A stretch of 64,000 nt of DNA, taken from the NCBI GenBank assembly GCA_016801845.1, contig CM028921.1, positions 15,069,275 through 15,133,274 of the forward strand, read 5' to 3'. How positions within the stretch are numbered: the stretch's first letter is position 1; each line of letters begins with the position of its first letter. The notes under the pieces were generated by a model. The model saw only the letters and a list, made by a program, of their open reading frames with translations. It searched no databases and was not told where the DNA came from. Shown here one piece after another: positions 21,001-33,010 of the stretch. Position numbers and translations under genes: made by a program. Source of the stretch: Polydactylus sextarius. Taxonomy: Eukaryota; Chordata; Actinopteri; Polynemidae.

Positions 21001-21989
21001 AGGAGGACAGGTGGCGCGGCCTGTTTTCCTGCTCCCTTGTTTCTACCAGAATCACTGTCTGTTCCGGTGACTACAGGGAATGTAGCTCACTAACGAGTTG
21101 AATGTGAGTCGAATGTCAGGGAGTAAAATACACATTTATGATGACGTCAAGTTTTAATCTTACCAGATGTATCCAAAAACGTAAAAGAACAAACAGTAAA
21201 TAACAACTAAACACACAAGATCAATGTTAGAGTACTAAGTACATCCACATCCACACTTTGTACTTTTGTATTTCCATTTTCAGGCTCTTTGTTCTGTAGT
21301 TTATGCTTCACATGGTTTACTCAGATGATGAAACTTTGAGTACTTCTACTATATTACATTCTAGTAATAGCTTTAATTCTTTATTATTATGTTTTAGCAT
21401 TATTTCATTTTTTATTTTAAAACCACTATGCTATATCAAGTATTTAACTGTCCTCCAATGTTCAAATGTAATATTACATTGGCATTTTACTTATTTCATG
21501 TTCATTTTTATGTTGAAACAGAAAACCTTTCTGAGTATGTAAAGATACAGGATATTGGAATTTTAATCTGATCTCTTCTTTGACCAAAATTCATAAGCAT
21601 TACCTTTGTATTCACGAAAAGCTAACAACTGCCCAAAGTGAGTAATGTTAACGATTCTGATCAACCCATTTTGCTGCTCCTATAGACAGCAAAAAAGCAC
21701 CTCACCTTCCTATACTGGGCTACATAACTGATAAAACAGATAGGCAAAGAATTACCTGCAACCAACCTGCTACCGGTTATATGGAAACATGTATGATGTT
21801 TCATCTTGAAAGCAAATAATGTTAACATGGCAGCCTCAGTGCAACCAGCACCATTACTTGAGTGGAAACAAGAGAGTGTGGCATAGCGGCATAGGAGAAA
21901 GGAATTGTCTTGAAGATTCACCATTTATATTTCACAACGGTCCTGTTTCTTTTTATGCTCAGTTTCTCTTTAATGCCACAGTAATACTA
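21001..21989. other. Intergenic, nothing recognised
   Basis: AT-rich intergenic sequence upstream of phf21a. Short frames lack any domain or splice context. Confidence 0.45.
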
Positions 21990-22724
21990 GCCGGCTTCAC
22001 ACTGTCGGGCCAAAGCCGAGCTAACTGAGGCGTGCCGGGGCTTATTGGTGCCACCTTGGGGCTGTCTCAGGGCCACTAGCTCCAGATTTGTGGCCTAACC
22101 AAAAAACGTTGGGCCACTCAGGGCTATTAGACGGGGTCAGTGTTAAGGTGGAGTCAACCCATTGCTGTAGGTGTGTAGACAGCAGGTAGGAGCACTGAAG
22201 ATGGCAGTGCAGAAATGTAATGAGCGATGGACCGACAGTTCTGGTCTCATGATGATATTCATGCTCTGCTCTCCATCTGGGCAGAGGACAATGTCCAGCA
22301 GAGGTTTGTCAGAATGAAACACATTGCGGCAGAGCTTTGCAAGGTAAGTATCCAGAGGCTGGCCTCTGAGAAAAAGAAACTAAGAAACTGGGGGCGCAGT
22401 ATAAGCTTTGCTAGCGGCAATTAGCAAGCTAGCTTCTTACAGCAGAGGCATGTAGGTCTGCTACAACTAGAATTAAAAACGGCAAGAGAATTGATTGTTT
22501 ACTTGCCGCTAGTCGTTTGTTGTTGCATGCTTGAACCTCCCATCCTGTTTGAAAATGGGTGGAATTTGTGACGTTTTCACAAACGTGGGCTGGTGAGGGA
22601 GGGGGAGAGGCTAGTGGTCTGACAATCTGAACAGGGGCTATGTAGGCTAGTAGACCTGGGACACCTAAGTGGCCCCCAAATTACCCTGGCCTGGCCTGGC
22701 CCGGCCCAAAAGTCTGAAGCTGGC
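21990..22724 (+). mobile_element. Harbinger-like element with Myb/SANT-like exon
   Basis: It starts GCCGGCTTCACACTG and ends AAAGTCTGAAGCTGGC, inverted repeats flanked by TA on both sides (21988-21989 and 22725-22726). Both ends continue into GGGCC-rich sub-terminal sequence. A frame at 22227 reads FWSHDDIHALLSIWAEDNVQ, with the W-x(n)-LLSIWAE-x-N pattern of the Myb/SANT-like DNA-binding proteins of PIF/Harbinger elements, and runs to a splice-donor-like CAAG|GTAAGT near 22341. The DDE transposase is missing. A truncated relative lies at 5211-5415. Confidence 0.75.
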
Positions 22725-23499
22725 TACTGACAATCCAGTTAGCCCTCTTCACCAACCGGTCAGGAGGCTGTTAAGATTCAGTTATAGTCAGCCAATATTG
22801 ATGAATATAATGCACGCTGTCTTGTGAATGAAATAAAGTTAGTGAACAAAGTAGCGTCGCATTAGATCTAACTATTGACCAAATTACTAAAGAAACTATA
22901 TTGCTGGCATTTCTTAGTGTTTTAATCACAGACAGCTGTTATCAATGGGCTAAGCCCTTCCTGTGTTTCACAAAAAAGATGAGAACGTTATTGTCTTTCT
23001 AAGTAACATACAAAAGATTGTTGGAAGTTTTAGTGAAAACATGGAAAAAAAGTGGAAACAGCACCAAATAGTTAGGCTACAAGAAAAACAGAGAATCTCT
23101 AAATGGGCTAATTCATGCAGCCTGAGCACATTCAATCTGCTCTGTTAATTTTCTGGGTGTAAATGACTGACAATGATCGTCCCACCCTCATTATTTACCA
23201 ACACATTTGCTGACCATTTTGGGCTAACTTCATTCAGCTCACAGGCCAATTGGTCCTGACCAATCAGCAGCAGATTGACCATGGTTGATAGGTGCACTAT
23301 GTCACCCTCCCGATTTACTTGTCATTTCGGCTAATTTCATTATATATCAATATCGGGAGACGAAGAAGTCTGTTCTTCGGCAAAGTAGCTGATGTTCCTC
23401 ATATGTATTCTGTTGCTATTTATTTGTTTTTGCACACATGTGGGCATGTCAAAGACAAATTTCAATTGCCTTTTGCAGGGGACAATAAAGTTTTTCTGA
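22725..23499. other. Intergenic, nothing recognised
   Basis: No gene or clear repeat. ACAATAAAGTTTTTCTGATTG near 23480 looks like the tail of a dispersed repeat with an AATAAA signal. Confidence 0.4.
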
Positions 23500-23735
23500 T
23501 TGAAAATTAGTTATATTTGATTACTGACTTCCTGTGTGTAAATATATCTCTTCCTGGTCGTGGGGCACCGGGCAAATAGATGTGTATGTATGTCCTTAAA
23601 CTTTTGACCAGCAGGTGACCTGAGGCTGCTCCTTCATTGGCTACATCCAATCAATGTTGTTTTACATTCTTATTTTTGGATTGTGATTGGTTCTCGACAC
23701 CTGTCATTCAAAAGATGTCCAGCTCTGGGGTCCAA
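23500..23735 (+). repeat. Dispersed repeat, partner of the inverted copy at 28770-29008
   Basis: Blocks such as AGCAGGTGACCTGAGGCTGC, ATTGTGATTGGTT and ACACCTGTCATTCAAA match the reverse complement of 28770-29008 over about 235 bp. Homology stops at both edges, so these are two inverted dispersed copies rather than ends of one element. Confidence 0.65.
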
Positions 23736-24054
23736 AGTGTGCAAGCACAAATGTCACAGTGCCGACTGGGTGATGAGAGATAGACAGATGTGATCCGATA
23801 CAACTTTGGAAAAAATTAATGAAATTTAGTTTTGTTTGTTTTTACCAAAAAATCCTTTCATACGGCTACACTTGGAGAAAAAAAACAGGATAAAGGAGCT
23901 TAGCCCAGACCAACTAATTTAAACATCCAGCAGCAGGAAAGTGAGGATGGAGTTATACCTGGTTTCACCTGTTCATGTTAGTAATGACTTTTGATGATTT
24001 CCCTGTACTTACAAATAAATTAACCCAATATAGAGGCTTAATTAGGGCAGTAGG

Positions 24055-24190
24055 GCTTAGTGGCACAGGGGTTAGCATTGTAAGCGCTGTTGTCTCACAG
24101 CAAGAAGCAAGCATGTTCTCCCCGTATCTGTGTGGGTTTCTTTAAGTGTGAGTGTGGGGTAAAGGGGATGGATGGATGGATGGATGGAGA
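24055..24190 (+). repeat. tRNA-like fish dispersed repeat with GGAT tail
   Basis: Starts GGGCTTAGTGGCACAGGGGT then TAGCATTGTAAGCGCTG, GTCTCACAGCAAGAAG, GCATGTTCTCCCCGT and GTGTGGGTTTC, ending in (GGAT)n. This is the common teleost repeat also seen at 2698, 29605 and 39190. Part of the middle is deleted. Confidence 0.65.
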
Positions 24191-26034
24191 AGCCTAATTA
24201 AATCGCACATTGACTACTGGCTGTCTTTCATATCTCATGTCAGCATTCTTTACACACATATGTAGGTAAAGTACATCTTTGACCAAGGAAGAACATTAAA
24301 TGTATAGTGGCTCAAAAAAAGAGAATCAGAGTGGCGCAGCAAAAGAGCATGTTTCTTCTTAATTTGCCATTGCGATTACACAATTTATTTTCATAAAATA
24401 CAAATAGAAGTAGGCTATATACTGCAGTGTAGGCATAGTCTTCTCTTTACTTGTAGACAAACTACTCTAACACAGGCTGCTGCTGCAAGATATTCATAAT
24501 GTTGTCATAATGTTGTCTTTAATTGATGTTCTTTGTTTGTGTACCAATAAACTTTCTGTAATCCTTGAAATCTTTTGTTTTCCATTTTTGGTAAGGTTAC
24601 CAGTTACTGGTTTTGTTCACTTTATTTTTAATTGATTGTTAAAGTATAATTGTAAAGGCAAAAAAATAACAACTTTTATCCTTTGCTCCTTTGCCCATCC
24701 TACTTTGCTCCTAAAACAAAACACCTAAAAAAACACCACAACTTTTATTGCAATTTAAATTGCATTCCAAGCGGCTGTTCAGTTTGATAAATTAGGCAAC
24801 AAACAGCCTGTGAAATCCTGGAGGGACTGGTGTATTGTCGATCTGACCAAATCTACTGCACATGCCACATATTTTTGTTTGTTACTGAAACCAAAAAATT
24901 ATTTTTTTTTACTGGGGCACAGCTGAATTGTCCTCCACGCATTACGGAAAACATGCTAATGCTAAGGCTAACATGCTAATGCTCACATGCATGGTAAACA
25001 CTGCAACTATGGGGGCTGGCGGGGTGGTGGGAAGTGGTTACTGGGTACCACATTAGCTTGTCTAGGCCATGCACCCATCCAGACAAGCTTTCCTGCGTGT
25101 ACTCTCCTCCATTCCTGTCTCTCTACACTGTCTTTATCATTAAAGGCAAAAACTCACCAACAAAAACAACAAAACAAAAACAACTAATTCCTAGATGATG
25201 CATGCTTGCTACTACAAGTGTTTCTTGTAGTGTACTAGTGTACTACAAGTCCAGTGGTTGCTCACAAATCTTTCCAAAATGGGTCTTGAAAAAGAGGGGT
25301 TGTCTTATATTCAGGGTCGTCTTATATTCGGGCCAGTATGGTGTTATTGTTATTAGGAGTCCATGCAGGAGTCCATGCAACGGACTTGCAGGTTCCCTTT
25401 GTTATTTTAGGGATTATTATTATTATTATGTTGCCCTAAAATGCACCAAACCCTGGCAACTTGGTAGAACTTGTGGCATTTAACTTTGCCAAGATATCAT
25501 TGCACATTGCAAAACTACTAAAACTAAAATAAGCCAATTTACATTTTGGCTTATATCTTGACAACTGAGTACCCTAGAAACAAACTTCTTTTCCCCTCTG
25601 ATTATTCGAATTTAAGTCCTGTGTCCTACTCACTTGACAGACACAATTTTACCCTGGTCATACTTGGTCTCCTTTCAGGCCCTTTTCCACCTGCTTTAGC
25701 TTATGACTCCCTCTGGTGGTGGACTGAGACAGGGGCATCTGCAGAAGACTCCTTACAAGCTCACTAAGTTTCGGCACACTCGACCCCACTGTGTCTCGCT
25801 CATTTGCCAGCCAAAACGCTCCTCCACTGACACTTGGCCAACTTTCAGACTGTGTTGGACCTGCCTCTTGGTCCTGCTTGGGGATGACTTCATATGGACC
25901 CTTTTATGATTGCTTGCAATCATCTAGTTATTATTATTATCTGCTCTTCTGTCTCTTCCTTCCTTCTATTCTTTTCTTTCACCCCCTCTACCCCATCCTC
26001 CTCCCCTCCCTTTCCTCTGTCTCTTCTCTTTCTC
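24191..26034. other. Intergenic with minor repeat fragments
   Basis: No gene. 25290-25340 repeats GTCTTATATTC..GGGTCGTCTTATATTCGGG, a short fish repeat signature. 24870-24990 (GTTACTGAAAC..CACAGCTGA..CATGCTAATGCT) recurs at 26107-26195. 25925-26035 is C/T-rich. Confidence 0.45.
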
Positions 26035-26312
26035 TTTTCGCTTGTTTCATTTCACACCAACCAGTCGAGGCAGATGGCTGCAACAAACAGCCTGCCTGCA
26101 AAATTTTTTTGTTACTGAAACAAGAGCACAGCTGATCAGAGATCAGGTCCTCTGTGCATTAAAGAAGACATGCTAATGTTCGCACGCATGTTAAACACTG
26201 AGCCTGTCCACTCTGAGCCTGGTTCTACTGGAGGGTCCTCCTGTTAAAAGGAAATTTTTCCTCCACATTGTCACCAAGGGCTTGCTCATTCTGGAAATGT
26301 TGGGCTTCTCTA

Positions 26313-26983
26313 CAGGGGCAATTGCTTTGAGACGATAAGGGAAGCCAAGCTTCCTCTAACATTTCACACAGTATATGGTCAAATATGCACTGTGTACATT
26401 ATATATATTAAATTGGGATTGACATTATGTTAAAACTAAAAGCATCCAAGAATGTGTTTAACTTCATCACTAGGTCTTTTTCACTCTGTTTGTCCGTGCT
26501 GTAAATGAAACCCTGTTGATGCTTTTTTTTTCAAGGCAGCAAAGCCAGGTAGTGATTGGATAAATGCTGAAAATCATCATTCCCTTTGAAGCTCAGCTTC
26601 ACTGGGGGTGAATTGAGCAGTGGGCTGGCCATGAAGCCAGGCTTCCGCATGATGATTGGTGGAACTCTCTAAAAGGCTAAACCCTATTTGATTGGCAGGG
26701 TCTTGGAAACAAACATCGGCATTGGAGCAAAGTATAATTCTGTCCCTAGTAGAGTAGTCTTGAGACAACGTACTGTCTGTCAGAGTGCTTCTTAGCTTAT
26801 TTTACACAAAATACATATTACATTGCAAATAAAACATACTAATTGCCATAAAGTTATTAAAATTTGTATCTCATATCTCCTAGTCAAGTTGTAAGGGGAA
26901 ACTAGCACTAGCTACTAGGAGCTAGTTAGCATGCTAGCATTAGTGTGCTAGCATGCTAACTAGCGCTCCTAAAATGAGCTTCT
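26313..26983 (+). mobile_element. hAT-like insertion with 8-9 bp target duplication
   Basis: Begins CAGGGGCAATTGCTTTGAG. GCTTCTCTA occurs directly before it (26304-26312) and again at its right edge (26984-26992), and the split host repeat resumes there, so this is a well-supported insertion. The CAGGGGC start and 8-9 bp duplication suggest hAT, but the right end (AAAATGAGCTTCT) is not a good inverted repeat. A relative lies at 45379-46045. No transposase; the interior has a CACACAGTATATGGTCAAAT-type block shared by both copies. Confidence 0.65.
26921..26964. repeat. Perfect 19-bp hairpin near the insertion's right end
   Basis: GCTAGTTAGCATGCTAGCA, a 6-base spacer TTAGTG, then TGCTAGCATGCTAACTAGC. 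The second copy at 46011-46029 keeps only one arm. Confidence 0.85.
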
Positions 26984-27052
26984 GCTTCTCTATGTAAAGT
27001 AACTTGAAATAAATGTTTTTATGATTTGACGCTATACAAATAAATTTGAACT

Positions 27053-27722
27053 TAATTGACCATGTCATTCAAATTAAAGAAGACAGCCTTCACATCAGCT
27101 TTAGGAAAGCCATCAGAGTCAGAAGTTAGAAAAACATCAGTCAGGAAATCCACACATAGAGATCAATACCTTGCTCTTTTAAACATACTGCCCTGTGTTA
27201 GAGGTTATCAGAATTCTGCAACACAGAGCAGACAGCCTGGTAGTGGCAAAAGCCAGATAGCTGCACCATGTGCACTAGAACTCATTTCTCAAGTCCCACC
27301 CACACAATGACAAACCATAGACATACAAGAAACTTGAGGAAGGGGAAAACCAGCAAAACATAAGGACAGGAAGAGGGAGGCTATTAGATCCCAATGAAAC
27401 TTCAGTTTCCTGTGTATTTCAAATCTCACTCACACTCGCGCAAAGAATGGTTCATCCAAAAGATCATACATCACAAACCAAGCAGAGCAGTCTGGGTTAT
27501 GCAGTTCACTGCATGAAGAACTGCAATGAATGGGGAATGATCATGGAAATGAAAAAACCCTCGACAAGCACAATGGCTCAGCAAGGAAAAATCAACTCCC
27601 CAGGACAGCACTCAGCTGTGTGCTTACATTTGAAGGCCATTCCTTTGAAGAAACCATCCTTCAACAGAGGAAAAGGCCTGTACCACCATCTATCCCAATG
27701 CTGTCCTCTCATAAAATCCAGT
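27053..27722. other. Intergenic, nothing recognised
   Basis: Overlapping plus-strand frames of 76-115 codons here have no recognisable domain, no consistent codon character and no splice context. Confidence 0.4.
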
Positions 27723-27790
27723 TTCAATTCAGTTTTATTTGTACAGCGCCAGATCATTAAGAAATATATCTCAAGGCACTTTACAATATT
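27723..27790 (-). repeat. Tail of common fish dispersed repeat, minus orientation
   Basis: TTCAATTCAGTTTTATTTGT then ACAGCGCCAGATCA is the reverse complement of the 3' end of the family at 26040-27052. Confidence 0.65.
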
Positions 27791-28769
27791 ATAGAATAGA
27801 AAAACACAGCAGTTTCCACAGTGAGCAGCACTTGGCAACAGTGGAGAAAAAAACTGTTTTAAAACTTTTTTTATCCTTTCATAGAAGACTTAAGAAGTCA
27901 TCTGCATCAGGTGGGAACAAGGTAATGTGGCCCTTCGATCTCAGGTGACTTTAGCAACCATCATTACAATAACCAGGAATTCCCAACTGATTTTTAGTAA
28001 CCCTAATGGCCACTGTCAAAATTAGCTAAGATCCGTAACGACCATTAATAGAACACCCTTGAACGCTAGATCTCTGATGTCCACTCATGGAGGATAAATT
28101 CTGCAAATACACTATCACAATTAGCGAAGGTGAAAGATCTGCAAGTATATACAACAGTCCAGTTACTTTACATTCAACAACATAAGATACAATGACCTGG
28201 ATGAATGAGAATCTCCACAGACAACAAACTAACTAATCAATAACTTTGATTACAGTATTGAAAATTGAAACTTTATATTCAAGCTCTGCTGTGGTAAATG
28301 AGCAATGCAACCATTTAATACAAACATTTTTCACTTGAACAAGGCCTGACATTATGTTTTTGTGCAGCAGAACCAAGACATAAGGAAACTAAAATCACTG
28401 CACTATGATGTACACCTCCACCAACATGTCCAAATTTCTTTAAATAACCACTAATGAGAATACTTATTCACATTGTGAATATTTTTTATTTTACCAGTTA
28501 ATGTGTAGTACTCAGCAGACATAGTCGTGTATATTAAATATATAATCTGTGATATTATACCTGGTATGTCAGCAGTTCTGTCACTAGAGGGCATCAGAGT
28601 GATTGGATAAGATGGAGAGAATTTTGTTCAGCCTTCTGTTAATGATAATAATTATAATCCTGATAATGTGAAATGAAGTCAGGGTGTTAACTGTGTCCAC
28701 TGTTTACACACCCACACAGCAATGCACTGTCATTCTGGTGTCAATCAAATCACACTAGGGATCTAATTT
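27791..28769. other. Intergenic, with a weak CTCF-like motif
   Basis: No gene or clear element. TCACTAGAGGGCAT at 28581-28594 agrees with the CTCF core at 12 of 14 positions. Confidence 0.4.
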
Positions 28770-29008
28770 GAATGACAGGTGTTGATAATCAATCACAATC
28801 GATAAATAAGAGCATAAAACACTGATTGGCTAGGGGTGCAAAAATGTGTGCCCCAGGGAGAATTTGACGGAGTCAATGTGGGAGCAGCCTCAGGTCACCT
28901 GCTTGTCAAAAGTTTATGGACCTACATACACATCGATTTGCCTAGTGTCCCATGACCAGGAAATAGAAAATAGAAAGCTATTAATCAAATACAACTAATT
29001 TTCAATAA
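28770..29008 (-). repeat. Dispersed repeat, inverted relative of 23500-23735
   Basis: Reverse complement of the 23.5-kb copy over about 235 bp (TTTGAATGACAGGTGT, GCAGCCTCAGGTCACCTGCT, CATGACCAGGAA). Confidence 0.65.
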
Positions 29009-29604
29009 ATGCTGACAGAATACACACAAGACACCACCTAGAACAGGATGTAAGTAATCAATCTTAATTAAAAAATATTTTGCATTATCTAATTAATTTA
29101 TGTTGCATTTATGATGGGTGCACTGCCCCAGTGCCCACTGTTAACCAGCCATCACTGATGCTTTGACAATGTAGTAGCTGAAGAAGTAGAAGTAGAAGTT
29201 AAATATTTTCAATTCATATATTTGCAAGTTCTGTCAGCAAATGCAAAATGGCACTTTGTGTGTCTTTAATTGACTTAGTGTGTAATCAAAATACATAACA
29301 ATGCTTTGCATTTGTTGCGAACACACCATTAAACCGTGTTTGCACAATGAGGTTCATTATTCCTGTATGATTCCCGTTACCAAGTTTTTGTCTCCCTCTC
29401 CTGGTAGTGACAACAATTACACATTTGTTTAATGTCTACATCTGTCAACTAAGATCCTTCCTGTGAATGCAGTTTCCTTTTTTATCTGGAGCATCATAAA
29501 CTGTTGTTGGATGTCATATTGACTCCATCTGTGTTTCCACAGATATCAGATTTAAAGCTCACCTGAATCCAGAGGGATTCATATGGATTATATGATCTCA
29601 TTTT
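29009..29604. other. Intergenic, nothing recognised
   Basis: AT-rich DNA without gene or clear repeat. Confidence 0.4.
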
Positions 29605-29690
29605 AGTGCGGCATCATGGCACAGAGGTAAGCACTGTTGCCTCACTGCAAGAAAGGTCCTGGGTTCTACTGGGTTGAGCATAGGGACTTT
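29605..29690 (+). repeat. tRNA-like fish dispersed repeat, short copy
   Basis: AGTGCGGCATCATGGCACAG, AGGTAAGCACTGTTGCCTCA, CTGCAAGAAAGGTCCTGGGT: the head of the family seen at 24055 and 39190, truncated after the 'tcctgggttc' block. Confidence 0.6.
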
Positions 29691-31560
29691 CTGAGAAACG
29701 CCAAAATGTGCCTCTTTATGAGGATTATTAATTTTGATCAACAATTATTAATAATCAACAATTAATTACAATTATTAACAGCCTGTTAAAGCCTGGCGCC
29801 AGCTCTTGCCAATGTCTAAGAGGAATTTTGAATGAAATTTAATAAATTTAGACTGTTATTGATTTTGACTCGATCTCAAGGTTGAGTTCTGATTCAACAG
29901 ATCCCTCGTCTCAGGCATAAATGAACCAAACACAAGAACTTCGTCTAAATATGGCAATATTTAATAAACAAAAGATAAACAAAAGATAAACAATAAACAG
30001 TGAATGGATTAGTAAGTGAATAAACAAAGGTAACTGAATAAAAGACTTAGTGTGTGTGTGTATTAAATTGAGTCAGCGGGAAAAGAATCTAGTTGAACGA
30101 GACAAACGATCGCACTATCGAAGTCTACGAATAACTGATTTAAATAAACGGTAATTTAGATTTTATACTATCAGACCTCAAACCCAAGAGCAAGGATTAA
30201 ACTCAACCTGCTTCAGCTACGGTTCAAGGTGGAAACTGACTCAGCAGCATGACGTGTCACGGATGGTTTCTCTCGAGACCCAATGAACTATGGTGCAGAT
30301 GATTGGTCCTGGACGTGTGAGTCGGACTGACTCAGTGTCTGACCGCTGCCGATGCTCAGGCTGGTGGTGGATGGTTGGATCAGATGCTCTGATCTGCTCA
30401 AACTCTTTGCGGGTCGAGGATGACGATGGCAGGTCCGATCAGTGAAGACGTTTCTCGATCGTCGATGAAGAATTTGAACGTTTGGCCGAACGATACAAAA
30501 ACTCCAAAAACTTTCAAAAATCGACGCAGTAACGTAATAATAAAAATAATATATTACAAAAAGACGAACAAAAGTTAATAGTGTTGTAAAAAGACGAACA
30601 AGACTAATTAATGTTGGCTGGCGAAATTAAGAAAACTTTAAGTTTCAGCTTAGTTACTAGAAAATGAAACTTATGGAAAAGGTTGTCTCGAGAACTTAAG
30701 AAAGTAAAACATTTACCATTGTCAACGTTTGTGATCCTGCACATTAATGTTAAACATGTGTGATCTTTAAACAATTTCATATTCCATATGTTATTTGAAT
30801 ATTATAATAATGGCATTTATAATTAGCAGCAACTTATTACTATGACTGTGACCTTACTGGACGGATGGTTATTTACAATGTGACACAAACAATACTAAGA
30901 CATTTAGGAATGTATAAGTGAATAGTTCTCGACACAACCGAATACTTCCTGTATAATATCATAATTATAACAGGTGACAACACGATACAGACAAATAATA
31001 TTACAACCAAAAGGTGAAGATGGTCACATTACTTCCTAACCCTCCTATGACCAGGTGTCCTAGGAATGTGTAAGAAGCGGTGATCCTGTGACAGTTACCC
31101 AGAGTTTTGGGTGATAAGAACCAGTTTTATGGTGTCTTATCTAAAGTTTTGTGCGATAGGAGGTGTTTTATGAGGGTTACCCAGAATTCAGTATCTTTGA
31201 TCTGTCTGAATAGGTTTATGGGAGGATCCAGAGGGGAAAAGGATCAAGAGGTCCTGTGGAAGGGTTGTTTTGATCCTTTCTTAATGTGTGTCCTGACAGA
31301 TTGAAGATACTTCGTCTAGGCCAGTCACTAATCTCTGTCCTGTGACTGACAGGTGTACGTGGTGAATTTTGTGATCCTGGTCTGTTGCCCCGCAGAGTGG
31401 CGTATCCATCATCTACCAGTTGATAATAACTTCCTGGCCTCATTAAAGAAATAATCACATTAATGTTGCAGCGCTCTGCTCCGCTGTGATGATTCATTTT
31501 CCCGGTGTGTCTGCTCTTCTTTGAAAAGGAACTCTGCCCTCTGACTCTCAGCACAAACAT
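29691..31560. other. Uncharacterised, CG-containing repeat-like block
   Basis: The composition changes here: several CG-bearing motifs (GGGTCGAGGATGACGATGG, CTCGATCGTCGATGAAG), direct repetition (AAACAAAAGATAAACAAAAG; AAAAAGACGAACAA twice near 30556 and 30588) and a GCCTGGCGCCAGCTC palindrome at about 29790. It looks like a degenerate long repeat, possibly LTR-derived, but there is no coding domain or matching LTR pair. Confidence 0.3.
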
Positions 31561-32734
31561 AAGATCACATCTGAGTTTAAATGCATTAGACTGGTCAAAA
31601 GGCTTTCATGTTCTCCTGTTTAGCTCAGATAAGACTGGGCTCAGGTCTGATGCTGTTAGATGTAAAAGGAACAGAGACAAAGACTTCAAAGTAAAACGGA
31701 CAACACAAGGTTTGGATCTGAAACCACTTCATGTATCTGCTGTATGTTCACAGTGCCCTCAGGATGAACTGCAATCACTCTACTGATTTTTCCTCTGGCA
31801 CTACTATCAGGACAGCTTGATTTACAGCATAGGTGTGCAATTTGAGAGGCGGAGCCAACAGGTCCAATGCTGTGCAGTGTGTACACATCCATCCTGACAC
31901 TATAAAAGCAACTGGGGCTAGCACTCATGGGTTTTAGTGCGTCCATCTCCCCATCACCAAGGTTGTGAATCCACTGGATTAGAGGTAAAATGAGTAGTTG
32001 AAGAGAAAATAACCGGACATAATTTTGATAATTGATTTTGGTAATCGTTGGTAGCTTAGAATGTAGCAATAAGTGGAGTTTTACAAGGAGACACAAATCA
32101 CACTCTAATTCAGCTGCATTAAATTGTTAATTATTTGGTTGTCCAGGAAACATTATCTATAAATAAACCTGTCAAATAATGAGTTAACTAAAAATATTGA
32201 TTATGTGAATTTTGCAATTTAAATAAATTTATTTATGTAGTGGGAATTGTTTGCACAGACATCACAGACATCAATAGTTTTATAACAGAAAAAAAATTGT
32301 ATAATAATTGTAATCTGAAACTGCAAGTGAAAAATCACATCATTAAACAATGATAATTGTATAATGAAACTAATAGCTACATGAAAATATTATGCTGTAT
32401 TACACAGTGAAGAGTACTCATGTTCTGCCCACAGAACTCTTCAGTGCTCTGAGTGCTGCAGGACTGCAACATGTGGTCTCCAGTTTCTGGCACGGATGTC
32501 AGAAGCCCAGCTCCTCTGTTACCTTTTCCAACTGAAATGGAACTGACTTATGACCACATGTACAAATCAAAGGACAAAGCTGACTGTGTTTCATAACAAT
32601 CTTTATGTAAGGCAGGGCAGCAGCATGTCGGGGGTGGGAATAAAGTATCTGTACCTGCCCACCCCCGCTGCTCCACTCCACGTCTGTTGTCTGCTGAAGG
32701 CTGAAACTCAAACTTCCACAGCAAGTGAAACCAC
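31561..32734. other. Intergenic, nothing recognised
   Basis: The longest frame (31686-32096, minus) has no domain or splice context. Confidence 0.4.
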
Positions 32735-32900
32735 TACAAAGACAAATGAAACTACCACTATGAGACACAAATAGACTCAAAAGAGATGCAAAATGACCAA
32801 AATTGTAAAACTACAACAAAGAGACAAAAAACAACCACAAAGAGATGCAAAATAACTCCGAAGACACAACATATAACCACAAAGAGACAAAATAACTGCA
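32735..32900. repeat. ACAAAGAGA(T/C)-type minisatellite
   Basis: Degenerate units of the form ACAAAGAGATGCAAAATGAC. A second cluster is at 33525-33620. I recognise this as a common fish minisatellite-like repeat. Confidence 0.6.
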
Positions 32901-32934
32901 TTTCAACTGGGTAACTTCTGGGAAAAATTTAGAG

Positions 32935-33010
32935 TCCAGGTACTTTTCAGTAATGTCCTCTCACCCTGTAGCATTTGTGTCTCCACCAAGGGTAAGACCC
33001 TGATCACTGA
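32935..33010 (+). repeat. Short dispersed repeat shared with 35535-35650
   Basis: TGTGTCTCCACCAAGGGTAA then GACCCTGATCAC recurs as TGTGTCTCCACCGAGGGTAA with the same continuation at 35615-35645. Confidence 0.6.

Larger units (their letters stand above)
26040..27052 (+). repeat. Common fish dispersed repeat, split by an insertion
   Basis: Left part (to 26312): CCAACCAGTCGAGGCAGATG, GAGCCTGGTTCTACTGGAGG, TTTTTCCTCCACATTGTCAC. Right part (from 26993): TGTAAAGTAACTTGAAATAA then TTTGACGCTATACAAATAAA, the usual 3' end of this teleost family. The two parts are separated by the insert at 26313-26983. A minus-orientation tail of the same family is at 27723-27790. Confidence 0.7.

Noticed and set aside
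27447..27838. Overlapping plus and minus frames of 76-115 codons
   Set aside because: They overlap in several frames, run into a known dispersed repeat tail and show no domain.
31686..32096. 136-codon minus-strand frame
   Set aside because: No recognisable domain, ordinary composition, no splice or promoter context.
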